Assembly (NCBI RefSeq): GCF_963548695.1 | Contig: NZ_CAUUWA010000001.1 | Location: forward strand, 1 to 64,000 | Origin: an uncultured Fretibacterium sp. | GTDB taxonomy: Bacteria > Synergistota > Synergistia > Synergistales > Aminobacteriaceae | Length of the DNA stretch: 64,000 nucleotides | Direction of reading: 5' to 3' | Position numbers and translations under genes: made by a program | Shown here: positions 17,605-27,900 of the stretch, piece by piece | Layout of the letters: each line of letters opens with the position of its first letter | Position numbering within the stretch: the first letter of the stretch is position 1 | The notes under the pieces: generated by a model | What the model saw: the letters and a program-made list of their open reading frames with translations, nothing else | What the model was told of the DNA's origin: nothing | Database searches by the model: none

Positions 17605-18864
17605 GTGCCGATGGGCAAAGCAATCCGTTGGACCCTTTTGTTTGTCGTCCTGGTGATCTTTTCCTCCGGGGCCGTGGCTTTCTATACGGTGTTTTTCCGG
17701 CCGTCGAACACGATCGTCGTTCCGCCCCTCCGGGAGCGCTCCGTGGTCGACGCCGTGGCCGAGGCCGAGCGTCTGGGGTTTGCCGTAAAAATCGAGCAGG
17801 TGGTCTCATCCCTGCCCTCGGGGCGCGTGCTGGCCCAGTCGCCCGAGCCGGGGGCCCGGATGAGCAGGAACCAGCTCGTCATCCTCCAGGTCAGTCAGGG
17901 CGGGGAGCAGCGCGCCGTCCCCGATCTTCGTGGGCAGGAGTTGACCCGCGCCCAGAGGGTGCTCCAGGAGCAGGGCTTTGCGGTCGGCGACGTGATCCGT
18001 ATCAAGGACGGGTCCCAGCCGGGGGGTGTCGTCATCGCCCAGAGCCCCTCGGCGCCCGCCAACATCCCCGTGGAGCGGAGGGTCGACCTTCTGGTCAGCG
18101 AGGGAGGGGGCGGACGCGACGGGAAGCTGACGATCCCGGACGTCGCGCGCCGTTTGGAGCGGGAGGCGCGGGAGATGCTCACGGCCAGCGGGCTTCGGGT
18201 TCTGGCGGTGGACAAGGTCTACAGCCCCTCCATGTCCGAGGGAATGGCCATTGAGACGCGCCCCTCCGCGGGGGCTCTGGCACGGGTCGGGGATGGGGTG
18301 CGCCTGAAGGTTGCGACCCTGCAGAAGCCTGCGGGTTATGTCGAGCCGGCGGATGGGCCCAAGCCCGAGACGAGGCCCGGCGGTCAGGGCGGCGTCGTTG
18401 TCGTGAAGGTCCCAGGGCACGGGGATGTTTTTGTGGGCGAGGGGGCGGGGGAGCAGGCCCCGATTACGGAGGCCAATCCCAACCTGACGGTCCTCGATCA
18501 GGAGGGGGGACGGCCGGAGGGCGGAAAACGCGTGATCCCCAATCCGGCCCTGCCTGCGGGTGCGGAGGCCCGTCCCGATGCCAGGCCATCTCCCGTCGAG
18601 CCCGTGCAGCCTTCTGCGCCGAAGCAGCCATCGGCTCCCCTGACGCCGAAGGGCAAGGTCGCGAAGGTTCACTATCAGGTGCCTCCTCTGGCGCAGCCTC
18701 TGGATCTGCGCATCGAGAAGGTGGAACCCTCGGGGAGGACAGTTCTCTTGGACCGCAAGGCGCGGAGCGGCGAGCGCGTCTCCCTGGAGGTGCCTTATGA
18801 GAAGGAGTGCGTCGTGACGTTCTACCTGGGCGGGGAGTTCGTCTGGCAGGACAAATATCAGTGA
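17605..18864 (+). CDS. Membrane-anchored PASTA-repeat protein
   Basis: 419 residues. A short cytoplasmic N-terminus and one membrane helix (about 9-27) lead to three consecutive PASTA domains (about 33-240), recognised by IEQVVSSLPSGRVLAQSPEPG, RIKDGSQPGGVVIAQSPSAP and VDKVYSPSMSEGMAIETRPSAG. A Pro/Gly-rich linker and a C-terminal segment with KECVVTFYLGGEFVWQDKYQ follow. PASTA domains sense peptidoglycan fragments in PknB/StkP kinases and some penicillin-binding proteins, but no kinase or transpeptidase domain is present here. The GTG directly follows the rsmB stop, with GGAGG upstream. Confidence 0.85.
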   Translation: MPMGKAIRWTLLFVVLVIFSSGAVAFYTVFFRPSNTIVVPPLRERSVVDAVAEAERLGFAVKIEQVVSSLPSGRVLAQSPEPGARMSRNQLVILQVSQGGEQRAVPDLRGQELTRAQRVLQEQGFAVGDVIRIKDGSQPGGVVIAQSPSAPANIPVERRVDLLVSEGGGGRDGKLTIPDVARRLEREAREMLTASGLRVLAVDKVYSPSMSEGMAIETRPSAGALARVGDGVRLKVATLQKPAGYVEPADGPKPETRPGGQGGVVVVKVPGHGDVFVGEGAGEQAPITEANPNLTVLDQEGGRPEGGKRVIPNPALPAGAEARPDARPSPVEPVQPSAPKQPSAPLTPKGKVAKVHYQVPPLAQPLDLRIEKVEPSGRTVLLDRKARSGERVSLEVPYEKECVVTFYLGGEFVWQDKYQ

Positions 18865-18927
18865 CACCCGTCACGGGCCGGCTCGATCTTTGAGAAATGG
18901 TTCGATTTTTGAGAAGAGGGTGGGGCC

Positions 18928-19662
18928 ATGGAAGCGGAAACCTACTGGGAGGATATAGGGAGTCGGGCGCGGCGAAGGGTGCTGTTCGCCCCCTCCCTGC
19001 TGGGGGCCGATCCTCTGTGCGTCGGCGCCGCCATCGACAGGCTGGGTGGGTGTTACGACTGGCTGCACCTGGATATCATGGACGGGCACTTCGTCCGCAA
19101 CCTCTCGTTCGGACCCGCGATGGCGCGGGCGCTGCGCCGGCGCTATCCAAATGCCTTCATCGACGCCCACTTGATGGTGGATCGCCTGGACGTGTTGCTG
19201 CCCCTGTTCGTCGAGGCGGAGGTGTCGCTGATCACCGTTCATGCGGAGACGGAACCGCAGCTTCTCCATGCGGCGCTTTCCTCCATCCGGAAGTCCGGTC
19301 TTCGGGCCGGCGTTGCCATGGGGCCGGCCACCGGTGTGGAGCGGGTTCATCCCGTCCTGGAGATTGCGGATCTGGTCTTGGTCATGTCCGTTACCCCCGG
19401 GTTCGGAGGGCAGAGCCTGATCGAGGCGACCCTGGAGCGTGCTCGGGACCTCGTCCGTCTGAGGGCTGCGGAGGGACATCGCTATCTCATCCAGATGGAC
19501 GGCGGGATCAACGACAAAAACGTGGGACGGGTGGCCCTGGCCGGATGCGACGTCGTGGTGGCCGGCAGCGCGGTCTTCAAAAGTCCCGATCCGGGAGCTT
19601 TCCTGGATGCCATGAGAGTTAAAGTGAAGGAGGCTCTGGACGATGCCGGCATCGGATCGTGA
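18928..19662 (+). CDS. rpe: Ribulose-phosphate 3-epimerase
   Basis: 244-residue TIM-barrel enzyme interconverting ribulose 5-phosphate and xylulose 5-phosphate. The motifs are APSLLGADPL, the metal-binding LHLDIMDGHFVRNLSFGP, IDAHLMVD, SVTPGFGGQ and IQMDGGINDKNV followed by VAGSAVF. It has about 15 extra residues at the N-terminus. The product supplies ribulose 5-phosphate, the substrate of KdsD encoded elsewhere in the window. The last 20 bases overlap the RodZ-like gene. Confidence 0.93.
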   Translation: MEAETYWEDIGSRARRRVLFAPSLLGADPLCVGAAIDRLGGCYDWLHLDIMDGHFVRNLSFGPAMARALRRRYPNAFIDAHLMVDRLDVLLPLFVEAEVSLITVHAETEPQLLHAALSSIRKSGLRAGVAMGPATGVERVHPVLEIADLVLVMSVTPGFGGQSLIEATLERARDLVRLRAAEGHRYLIQMDGGINDKNVGRVALAGCDVVVAGSAVFKSPDPGAFLDAMRVKVKEALDDAGIGS

Positions 19663-20488
19663 CGAGGCATTGAGAGAGCTGGGGCGCCTGGTCTCAGAAA
19701 GACGCGAGGAGGCGCGCCTGCTGCTCGAGGACGTATACGAACGGACGCGCATCCGCGTCGATTTTCTGCGTGGAATCGAGAAGGGAGATTACACGGGCTT
19801 TCCGGACCTCGTCTACACCAAGGGGTTCGTTCGGACCTACCTCCGCGTCATCGGCGCGGAGGATCTCCAGGAGCCCTTCATGGGCTGGCTGAACCGGTCG
19901 ATGCCCCGTGGCCCGGAGGCCCCGACCAACGTACTCGGGAATGGGACGTCCCCCACGAGGGGCTTCAAGCCCGTCTCGCACTTCTGGCTCTTTCTCGTCC
20001 TTCTTACGGCCTTGATCGGAACGGGGGTCTACGTCTGGTACGTGTGGTCCAGCGGGGGGCTCTCCCTGGGCACCTTCCGGGCGATGCGACCCGAGGACCC
20101 CACGCTCTCGGCTCTTGCCTCCCAGGACGTATCGGGCGACAACAAGGAAGTTGAAGTCAGCCCGGTCTCGATGGAGATAATAGTCCCAGAACCGGAACCC
20201 CAACCCGAGCCGGAGCCGCTTCCTCCTCCCCCCAGCCTGGAGATCCGCGCGGTCTCCGACGTCTGGATGAAGGTTACGATTGGGGACAAAGTCCTGTTCT
20301 CCAAGACGTTGAAAAAGGGCTCTGTCGTGTCCTGGGACCTGCCTGCTCAGGCCAAGGTCTCCTACGGGCGGCCCAACGCGGCCTCGGTCACCCTGAACGG
20401 CAAGGGCCTCGGCGTTGTGAATCCCAAGGCCAAACGCTCGGAGACCTACCTCTACCTGCCGGACGGGAGCCACAGGAAGCTCAACTGA
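19643..20488 (+). CDS. RodZ-like helix-turn-helix membrane protein
   Basis: 281 residues. An N-terminal Cro-type helix-turn-helix (about 5-75, ELGRLVSERREEARLLLEDVYERTRI...FLRGIEKGDY) precedes one membrane helix (about 113-135). A Pro/Glu-rich linker (EPEPQPEPEPLPPPPS) and a C-terminal beta domain (ASVTLNGKGLGVVNPKAKRSE) of the DUF4115 type follow. This architecture is that of RodZ, which links MreB filaments to the membrane and sets cell width. It overlaps rpe by 20 bases. Confidence 0.85.
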   Translation: MPASDRDEALRELGRLVSERREEARLLLEDVYERTRIRVDFLRGIEKGDYTGFPDLVYTKGFVRTYLRVIGAEDLQEPFMGWLNRSMPRGPEAPTNVLGNGTSPTRGFKPVSHFWLFLVLLTALIGTGVYVWYVWSSGGLSLGTFRAMRPEDPTLSALASQDVSGDNKEVEVSPVSMEIIVPEPEPQPEPEPLPPPPSLEIRAVSDVWMKVTIGDKVLFSKTLKKGSVVSWDLPAQAKVSYGRPNAASVTLNGKGLGVVNPKAKRSETYLYLPDGSHRKLN

Positions 20489-20587
20489 GACCGCCGGATT
20501 GTGGAGCTGGGGACGGAGGATCGGGAGGGCCGTCCCCGGCTTTCGCCGTCTCTCTGGGGGAACTGTCGGGAAGGTGGCTTTGCCGCG

Positions 20588-21916
20588 TTGAACATTTTTT
20601 TTGTGAGCATGGGCTGTGCGAAGAACGGCGTGGACAGCGAGACCCTGATGGGACGCCTCGCGTTCGAGGGGCATACCGTAGTGGCGGACCCCGAAGATGC
20701 CCGCGTCGGCATCATCAATACCTGCGCCTTCATCCAGGATGCGGTTAAGGAGAATATCGACGCGATCCTGGACCTGGAGCTCCTCAAGGAGCGCGGGATC
20801 CTGGAGCGGATCGTCGTGGTGGGCTGCATCGTGAACCGCTACGAGGCGGAGCTGCGCCGGGAGCTCGACAGCGTGGACCTGTTCGCGCGGGCGGAGGACT
20901 GGGATACGGTCGTGAACTACCTCGCGGGGCTGGAGCACTCGGAGGCGTCGGCCCCCCGGACGGGCTGCGGACGCGTTCCGCTTCCGGGGACCCCGAGGTG
21001 GTCCCGCTACCTCAAGGTGGGGGAGGGCTGCGACACCTTCTGCTCCTATTGCTCCATCCCGCTCATCCGGGGCAGGCTGAGGAGCCTTCCCGTAGAGCGC
21101 CTGGTGGACGAGGCCCTCGCCCTCTGCTCGGAGGGGGCCCGGGAGCTCTGCCTCGTGGGGCAGGACCTCACGGTCTACGGCCGCGACCTCTACGGGGCCC
21201 CCGCCATAGAGCGTCTTCTGAGGGAACTGGACGCGGCCCTGCCCGACGGGACCTGGGTGCGGCTGCTCTACCTGCACCCCGACAGGCTGATGCCCGCCTT
21301 CGTGGACTTCCTGATGGAGAGCGGCAAGATTCTGCCCTATCTGGACGTTCCGGTCCAGCATATCGACGATAAGATCCTGTCCAGGATGAACCGTGCCCCT
21401 GCGGGGGAGCATATCCGCAGGATGTTCCGTTACCTTCGGGAGAAGAATCCCCTGTTCGCCCTGCGCACGACCATCATGACGGGCTTTCCGGGTGAGACCG
21501 AGCTCCAGTTCCGAAGGGTCCTGGACTTTCTGGAGGAGGCGGAGATCGACAGGGTGGGGGCGTTCGTCTACTCTCCCGAGGAGGGGACCCGCGCGGCCTC
21601 GTTCCCGGATCTCGTCCCCCGCGAGGTGGGCGAGGAACGCTACGCCCGCCTGATGGAGCTCCAGTCGGAGCTCTCGCGGGAGCGCAGCGCGCTCTTCGTC
21701 GGGCGTGAGCTGGACGTCCTCGTCGAGGAGGTCGATGGGGAGTCGGGCGAGGCCTGGGGGCGTTCCTATCGGGATGCGCCCGAGGTGGATGGCATGGTCT
21801 GTGTCTCGGGCGCGGGGGATGCCGAGCTCGGAACCTTCGTCCGGGCGCGGATCACCGACTGCGAGGAGTACGACCTGTTCGGCGAGGCCGTCGGCAAGGG
21901 GGAGGGGGATGTCTGA
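20588..21916 (+). CDS. rimO: Ribosomal protein S12 methylthiotransferase RimO
   Basis: 442-residue radical-SAM enzyme that methylthiolates an aspartate of ribosomal protein S12. It has the N-terminal MTTase domain (VSMGCAKNGVDSETLMGRL, with INTCAF and VVGCIVNRYEAEL cysteines for one Fe-S cluster), the radical-SAM motif CDTFCSYCSIP (C-x3-C-x2-C) and a C-terminal TRAM-like region. MGC-KN-VDSE separates RimO from MiaB. I place the start at TTG 20588, where homology begins; an upstream extension lacks family similarity. Confidence 0.92.
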   Translation: MNIFFVSMGCAKNGVDSETLMGRLAFEGHTVVADPEDARVGIINTCAFIQDAVKENIDAILDLELLKERGILERIVVVGCIVNRYEAELRRELDSVDLFARAEDWDTVVNYLAGLEHSEASAPRTGCGRVPLPGTPRWSRYLKVGEGCDTFCSYCSIPLIRGRLRSLPVERLVDEALALCSEGARELCLVGQDLTVYGRDLYGAPAIERLLRELDAALPDGTWVRLLYLHPDRLMPAFVDFLMESGKILPYLDVPVQHIDDKILSRMNRAPAGEHIRRMFRYLREKNPLFALRTTIMTGFPGETELQFRRVLDFLEEAEIDRVGAFVYSPEEGTRAASFPDLVPREVGEERYARLMELQSELSRERSALFVGRELDVLVEEVDGESGEAWGRSYRDAPEVDGMVCVSGAGDAELGTFVRARITDCEEYDLFGEAVGKGEGDV

Positions 21917-22385
21917 GTTGAATCGCAGGGCGCTTCCGGTCCTCGCCGCGACGCTCGGGGGGCTGGGCTTCCTCACCAAGATGCCGGGGACCCTGGGGTC
22001 CGCGGCCGCCTGTATCTTTTACGTCCTTCTCCCGGTCCCCTGGTGGGGCATTCTCGCCCTGGGGGCCGTGGGCACTTGGGCGGCGGGAGCCTGCGCGCGC
22101 GCCATGGGGGCGGAGGACCCGGGGGCGATCGTCGTGGATGAGGCGGTGGGGATGTGGGTATCGCTTTACGCGCTCCCTGTCTCCTTTTCGCTTCCGGCGT
22201 TCTTCCTGTTCCGCGTGGTCGACATCCTCAAGCCCTTCCCGGTCTCCACGGCGGAACGGCTGCCGGGCGGGGTCGGGATCATGGCCGACGATGTGGTCGG
22301 CGGCGTGATGGTGAACCTGTTTCTTCAATTTTTGAATGGATACCTCTGGGGGCGGGGTTGGCTGTGGAATCTGTTCGTGAGCTGA
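21909..22385 (+). CDS. pgpA: Phosphatidylglycerophosphatase A
   Basis: 158-residue membrane enzyme that dephosphorylates phosphatidylglycerophosphate to phosphatidylglycerol. The diagnostic stretches are FLTKMPGTLGSAA, the acidic DPGAIVVDEAVGMWVSL and FRVVDILKPFPVS, with several membrane helices. The ATG overlaps the end of rimO by eight bases, directly behind a G-rich ribosome-binding run. Confidence 0.9.
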   Translation: MSELNRRALPVLAATLGGLGFLTKMPGTLGSAAACIFYVLLPVPWWGILALGAVGTWAAGACARAMGAEDPGAIVVDEAVGMWVSLYALPVSFSLPAFFLFRVVDILKPFPVSTAERLPGGVGIMADDVVGGVMVNLFLQFLNGYLWGRGWLWNLFVS

Positions 22386-23614
22386 GGTCGGCCGTTTTGG
22401 CCGCGGTGGGCGACGAGCTCCTGAGCGGGGTGCGCCGCGAGGGGAACTGCGCCGCCCTGGCCTGGCGCCTGCACGACGCAGGCTGGCGCGTCCAGCGTAT
22501 CGAGGTCGTCCCCGACGATCCGGATTTGATCGTCGGGCTGCTTCGGCATTGGGTGGGCAGGACGGACCTGCTGGTCCTGTCGGGTGGACTGGGGCCCACG
22601 CACGATGACCGGACGCGCGAGGCGCTGTCCGCTTATCTGGACAGCCCTCTGCGGCGGGAGGATGCCCTTTACGACCGGATTGTGGGGCGATACGACGGGG
22701 AGCGCCGCGCCGCGCTGGAAGATGTCCGCTCCAGCCAGTCGCTGGTCCCGGCCTCGGCGCAGGGCCTTTACAATCCCGAGGGGTCCGCGCTCGGGATCGC
22801 CTTCGAGCGACTGGGGACGAGGGTTCTGAGCCTGCCCGGGGTCCCCTCGGAGTTCGCGGCGATGGTCCGGCAGGAAATGTCGGAGCTCTACGTTCCCTCC
22901 CATCGTTGGGCCTCCGTCGTCCTGGCGGGCGTCTCGGAGCTGCACGCGGTGGAGCGGGTCCCCGAGGTGATCGCCGACCCCGCGCTCCACGTGTCGGTGC
23001 TTCCCTCCTTCGCGTCGGTCGAGCTGGTCGTCCGGGGCGAGCCCGGCAGGGTTCGGGATGCGGAGCGGCTGATTCGGGACCGTTTCCCGGACGATGCGCT
23101 TCCTGCCGGCTGTGCGGCGCTCCAGGAGGCCGTGCTTCACGAGGCTCGCAGCAGGGGGATGACGCTTTCCTGCGCGGAGTCCTGCACGGGCGGACTCGTG
23201 CAGGGGGCCCTGACCTCGGTCCCCGGCAGCTCCGACGCTTTTCTTGGCGGCGTCGTCGCCTACAGCGACGAGGCGAAACGAAAGGTTCTGGGGGTGGACC
23301 CCGAGGCGCTGACGCGGCACGGCGCGGTCAGCGGGGAGTGCGCCCGGGCCATGGCCGAGGGGGTCCTTCGGCTGTATGGCGCGAGCCTCGCCGTCTCCGT
23401 CACGGGCATCGCAGGCCCCGGAGGGGGCAGTGAGGAGAAGCCGACGGGGACCGTGTGGTTTGCCGTGGCCTCCGTGGAGGAGGGCGGGGTACGGAGCTCC
23501 GCGTTTCTGCGGGCCCTGCGGGGAGACCGGGATGCCGTCCGGGAACGGGCCGTGGCCTGTGCCTTGTCGGCCCTGTGGCGTGCCGCAAAGGATACGAAGC
23601 CGGTCGGCCGGTAG
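22364..23614 (+). CDS. cinA: CinA: nicotinamide-nucleotide amidase / ADP-ribose pyrophosphatase-like protein
   Basis: 416 residues with both CinA parts. The N-terminal MoCF-like domain shows AAVGDELLSG, LSGGLGPTHDDRTREAL, NPEGSALGIAFERLGTRVLSLPGVPSE. The C-terminal PncC amidase domain shows LSCAESCTGGLVQGALTSVPGSSD, GGVVAYSDEAK and VSVTGIAGPGGGSEEKPTGTVW. It recycles pyridine nucleotides by cleaving NMN. I use GTG 22364, which overlaps pgpA by 22 bases. The cinA-recA neighbourhood is widespread in bacteria. Confidence 0.9.
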   Translation: MESVRELRSAVLAAVGDELLSGVRREGNCAALAWRLHDAGWRVQRIEVVPDDPDLIVGLLRHWVGRTDLLVLSGGLGPTHDDRTREALSAYLDSPLRREDALYDRIVGRYDGERRAALEDVRSSQSLVPASAQGLYNPEGSALGIAFERLGTRVLSLPGVPSEFAAMVRQEMSELYVPSHRWASVVLAGVSELHAVERVPEVIADPALHVSVLPSFASVELVVRGEPGRVRDAERLIRDRFPDDALPAGCAALQEAVLHEARSRGMTLSCAESCTGGLVQGALTSVPGSSDAFLGGVVAYSDEAKRKVLGVDPEALTRHGAVSGECARAMAEGVLRLYGASLAVSVTGIAGPGGGSEEKPTGTVWFAVASVEEGGVRSSAFLRALRGDRDAVRERAVACALSALWRAAKDTKPVGR

Positions 23615-23656
23615 CCGTTTCCAATTTTAACCTGCTGTACGGACTGGAGAAGGGAT

Positions 23657-24826
23657 GTGAATCTGGCCTTGGCAAAGAAAAAAATGCCGCAGACGCGCGA
23701 GGAGATGCTGGAGCAGACCATCGAGGACATACGGGGAAAGTTCGGGCAGGGATCCATCATGCGTCTGGGCGACAACGCGCGGGCGAACGTGGAGGTAATT
23801 CCGTCGGGCATCCTGCCGCTGAACATTGCGCTTGGCGTCGGGGGCTACCCCAAGGGGCGCATCGTGGAGATATTCGGGCCGGAGGGCTCGGGAAAGACGA
23901 CAGTCGCCCTCTATGCGATCGCGGAGGCTCAGAGGGCGGGCGGGGTCGCGGCCTTCATCGACGCGGAGCACGCGCTGGACCCACGGCTGGCCGCGGCGTT
24001 GGGCGTGGATATCGAGTCGCTGTACCTCTCGCAGCCCGACAGCGGCGAGCAGGCGCTTTACGTGCTGGATGCCCTGGTGCGGAGCGGTGCGGTGGACCTG
24101 GTGGTGGTGGACTCCGTCGCGGCCCTGACCCCTCAGGCGGAAATAGACGGCAAGATAGGCGAGAGCCAGCTGGGCCTTCAGGCGCGCCTGATGTCCTACG
24201 CGCTGCGACGGCTCACCTCCATCGTGTCCAAGACCAACTGCGTGGTGATCTTCATCAACCAGCTCCGGGCCCTGATCTCGACGGGTTACGGGGCCGGCCC
24301 GACGGAGACGACGACGGGCGGGCGGGCGCTCAAGTTCTACTCGTCGGTCCGCCTGGAGGTACGGCGCGGCAAAAAGTTAGAGAAGGGCGAGGAGACCATC
24401 GGGCACGAGCTCTATCTGAAGGTGGTCAAGAACAAGCTGGCGCCCCCCTTCCGCTCCGCGCACACGAGCCTCATCTACGGCAAGGGCATCCCCATGGGGG
24501 TGGCGGTGGTCGACATGGCGGTGGACTATGAGGTCATCCGCAGGAAGGGGTCCTGGCTCTCCTACAAGGGGGAGACCCTGGGGCAGGGCAAGGAGGCGGT
24601 GGCCCAGTTCCTCGAGAAGAACCCCTCGGTGCAGGAGGAGATCATCCGGGAGATCATGGCGGAGGTCGCCAGGGGAATCGGTTTCCAGCCCCAGCCGAAC
24701 CCCGGTGAGGACCCGGACGCCCCGGATGCCGGGGCGGAGGGCGCGGCGTCGCCCGCGGTCGATATGTTGGACGGCCCCATGGAGATCGAGGAGGGGATCC
24801 TGGACCTCTCCGACGACGACAAGTAA
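23657..24826 (+). CDS. recA: Recombinase RecA
   Basis: 389 residues; the ATP-dependent strand-exchange protein and SOS co-protease. Walker A GPEGSGKTT lies at 74-82. It also has FIDAEHALDP, the Walker B stretch VDLVVVDSVAALTP, the DNA-binding loop region and NQLRALISTGYGAGPTETTTGGRALKFYSS. The C-terminal 60 residues are long and acidic, ending in EEGILDLSDDDK. The GTG start lies after GAGAAGGGAT. No clear terminator follows, so reading into the accessory cassette 88 bases downstream is possible. Confidence 0.97.
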   Translation: MNLALAKKKMPQTREEMLEQTIEDIRGKFGQGSIMRLGDNARANVEVIPSGILPLNIALGVGGYPKGRIVEIFGPEGSGKTTVALYAIAEAQRAGGVAAFIDAEHALDPRLAAALGVDIESLYLSQPDSGEQALYVLDALVRSGAVDLVVVDSVAALTPQAEIDGKIGESQLGLQARLMSYALRRLTSIVSKTNCVVIFINQLRALISTGYGAGPTETTTGGRALKFYSSVRLEVRRGKKLEKGEETIGHELYLKVVKNKLAPPFRSAHTSLIYGKGIPMGVAVVDMAVDYEVIRRKGSWLSYKGETLGQGKEAVAQFLEKNPSVQEEIIREIMAEVARGIGFQPQPNPGEDPDAPDAGAEGAASPAVDMLDGPMEIEEGILDLSDDDK

Positions 24827-24914
24827 AGACGAGGGGGCGCCGCGGCGTCAAGTTACCTCCCTGCGCGCTCTTTGTTCTTTGATGTCAGCGTAAAAAACGG
24901 AGGAGGGAATACGG

Positions 24915-27900
24915 GTGAGATTGGAGGAGCTGGCGCCTGACGCCGCGATTCGGGGCGTTTTGCCTGACGCGGTGGTTACGGTCGTCGCCGTGGACTGGCA
25001 TGGCAGCGAGGCGTTGACCCTGACCTACAGGACCCCGGAGGGGCGGAGGGCGGAGGAGCTTCTCTTCCGAGGGGATGAAGCCCGTCTTGAGGTTCTGGAG
25101 TGTGGACGTCCCTGGAGTTTCGATGGCGATGGAACCCTGTTCCGGCTGGTCTCCGAGGCGCACCGTATCCGGCTCGCCCATCTCTTCGACTCGCTTCTGG
25201 CCGTCCATACGGCCAGCGTCGAGCCGCTGCCTCACCAGATCACCGCGGTCTACGAGTCCATGCTGCCCCGAACGCCTCTGCGCTTCCTGCTTGCCGACGA
25301 CCCCGGAGCGGGCAAGACGATCATGGCAGGACTGCTCATCAAGGAGCTGATCGCGCGGGGGGATCTGAAGCGGTGTCTCGTCGTCTGTCCCGGAAGCCTT
25401 GCCGAACAATGGCAGGACGAGCTTTCCGAACGCTTTCACCTTCCTTTCGATATCCTCACCAACGACGCCCTTGAGGCGGCGAGGACGGGCAACTGGTTCC
25501 TGGAGCACCCGCTTGCCATCGCGCGGCTCGACAAGCTGTCGCGAAACCCGGATGTGCAGGACAAGCTGAGGCTCCCCGACTGTGGCTACGACCTCATCGT
25601 CTGCGACGAGGCCCATAAACTTGCCGCCACTTATTTCGGGGGCGAGGTGAAGTACACGAAGCGCTACCATCTTGGGCGGCTCCTCTCCAGGATCACGCGG
25701 CACTTTCTGCTGATGACGGCCACACCGCACAACGGCAAGGAGGCGGACTTTCAGCTGTTCCTGGCACTCCTTGACGAGGATCGGTTCGAGGGGAGCTTCC
25801 GCGCCGGCGCACGCCAGGCTGGGGTTGCAGACCTCATGCGCCGCATGGTGAAGGAAAACCTTTTCAAAATGGATGGTACACCCCTTTTCCCCGAACGACG
25901 CGCCGAGACCGTTCCCTACAGGCTCTCGGAGTCCGAAGGGCGTCTGTACAAAGCTGTCACCGAGTACGTGCGGGAGGAGTTCAATCGGGCCGAAAAGCTG
26001 AACAAAAAACACGGGGGCACGGTGGGGTTCGCGCTCACGATCCTGCAACGGCGTCTTGCCTCGTCTCCAGATGCGATCTGCCAATCCCTGCGCCGCCGTC
26101 GGGATCGCCTGGAGAAACGATTGAGGGAGGAAGAGCTTCTCCGGCGGAGAGCCTTGTCGTCCGAGGCGTTCGACGAGGACGACCTGGAGGACCTGGACAA
26201 TCTGGAGGACGCTCTGGAGAGCGGGGCCGAGGATGAGACGGTCCTGGACCAGGCGACGGCCTCCGAAACCCTGAAGGAGCTGAGGGCGGAGGTCGAGACG
26301 CTGCGGCGCCTCGAGGACATGGCCGCCGGGGTGCGGGACTCCGGCCGGGACACCAAATGGCTCCAGCTGGCGCAGATTCTGGAGGAACTGTTTGTCGCCC
26401 CGGGCACCCGCGGTTCTGGTCCCCGAAAGCTGGTGGTCTTCACCGAACACCGGGACACGCTGAGGTATCTGGAGTCCCGAATCGGGGTTTACCTGGGGCG
26501 TCCCGGCTCCATCGCCGCCATCCACGGCGGGATGGGGCGGGAGGAACGCCGTAAGTCCCAGGAGCGGTTTCTCCACGACCCCGAGGTGCGGATTCTGCTG
26601 GCCACCGATGCTGCAGGGGAGGGCATCAACCTCCAGAGGGCGCACCTGATGGTCAACTACGACCTGCCATGGAACCCCAACCGGCTGGAGCAGCGGTTCG
26701 GGCGCATCCACCGCATCGGGCAGACGGAGGTCTGCCGGCTCTGGAACCTCGTCGCCTGCGAGACGCGGGAGGGCGATGTCTACCTCACCCTGCTGAAGAA
26801 ACTGGAGGAGGCCCGAAGCGCTCTGGGCGGCAGGGTTTTTGACGTCCTGGGCAAACTCCAGTTCGAGGGGCGTCCGCTGCGGGAGCTTCTTTTGGAGGCC
26901 GTTCGCTATGGGGAGGACCCCGATGTGCGAGCCCGCCTGACCCGCGTCGTGGAGGACGGTGTGGATCGTCCGCACCTCGAGGAGCTGCTGGAGGACGGTG
27001 CGATCGCCCGCGAGGTCATGGACACGAGCCGCGTGGCCCGCGTGCGCGAGGAGATGGAGCGCGCAGAGGCCCGGCGTCTCCAGCCGCACTACATCGCGTC
27101 CTTTTTCCTGGAGGCCTTTGCCCGGCTTGGGGGAACCGTCCACGAACGGGAACCACGCAGATTTCAGGTTACTCACGTGCCTGCGCCGGTGCGTGTTCAG
27201 GGTCGCAGGATCGGCGTTGGGGAATACGTGCTGTCGCGCTACGAGCGCATCACCTTCGAGAAGGAGCGGGTGAACCTGCCGGGGTCTCCCATGGCCGCCT
27301 TCATCTGTCCTGGACATCCGTTGCTCGATGCCGTGATCGACCTGACCCTGGGGCGCCATCGGGACCTTCTGAGGCGGGGGACGGTCCTGGTGGACGAGCG
27401 GGACTTCGGACGTGACCCGCGGGTGCTGTTCTTCCTGGAGCACTCCATCCAGGATGCGACGCGGCTCCCCTCCGGGGAGCGGCGCACCGTGTCGCGGCGG
27501 ATGCTCTACGTGGAGATGAGGGAGTCCGGGGAGGTGCGGCACCTGAACTACGCGCCGTATCTGGATTACCGCCCTCTGGCGGAGGACGAGCCGACGGCGC
27601 GGGCGCTCCTGACCCGTCCGGAGTTTGGGTGGGTGATGCGCGGTCTGGAACAGAGGGCTCAGAGCTATGCTATCGCTTCCGTGGTGCCGGAACACGTCGA
27701 GGAGGTCCGGAGGAACCGTCTGGGGTGGGTGGACAAGGCCCGCGTGGCGGTGAAGGAGCGGCTGACCCGGGAGATTGCCCACTGGGACCATCGGGCCGAG
27801 GAGCTTCGCCTCAAGGAAAACGCAGGGAAGTCCGGGATGAGTTTGAACTCCTCCGAGGCACGCCGCCGCGCGGAGGAGCTGCGGGGCCGCCTTGAGGCCC

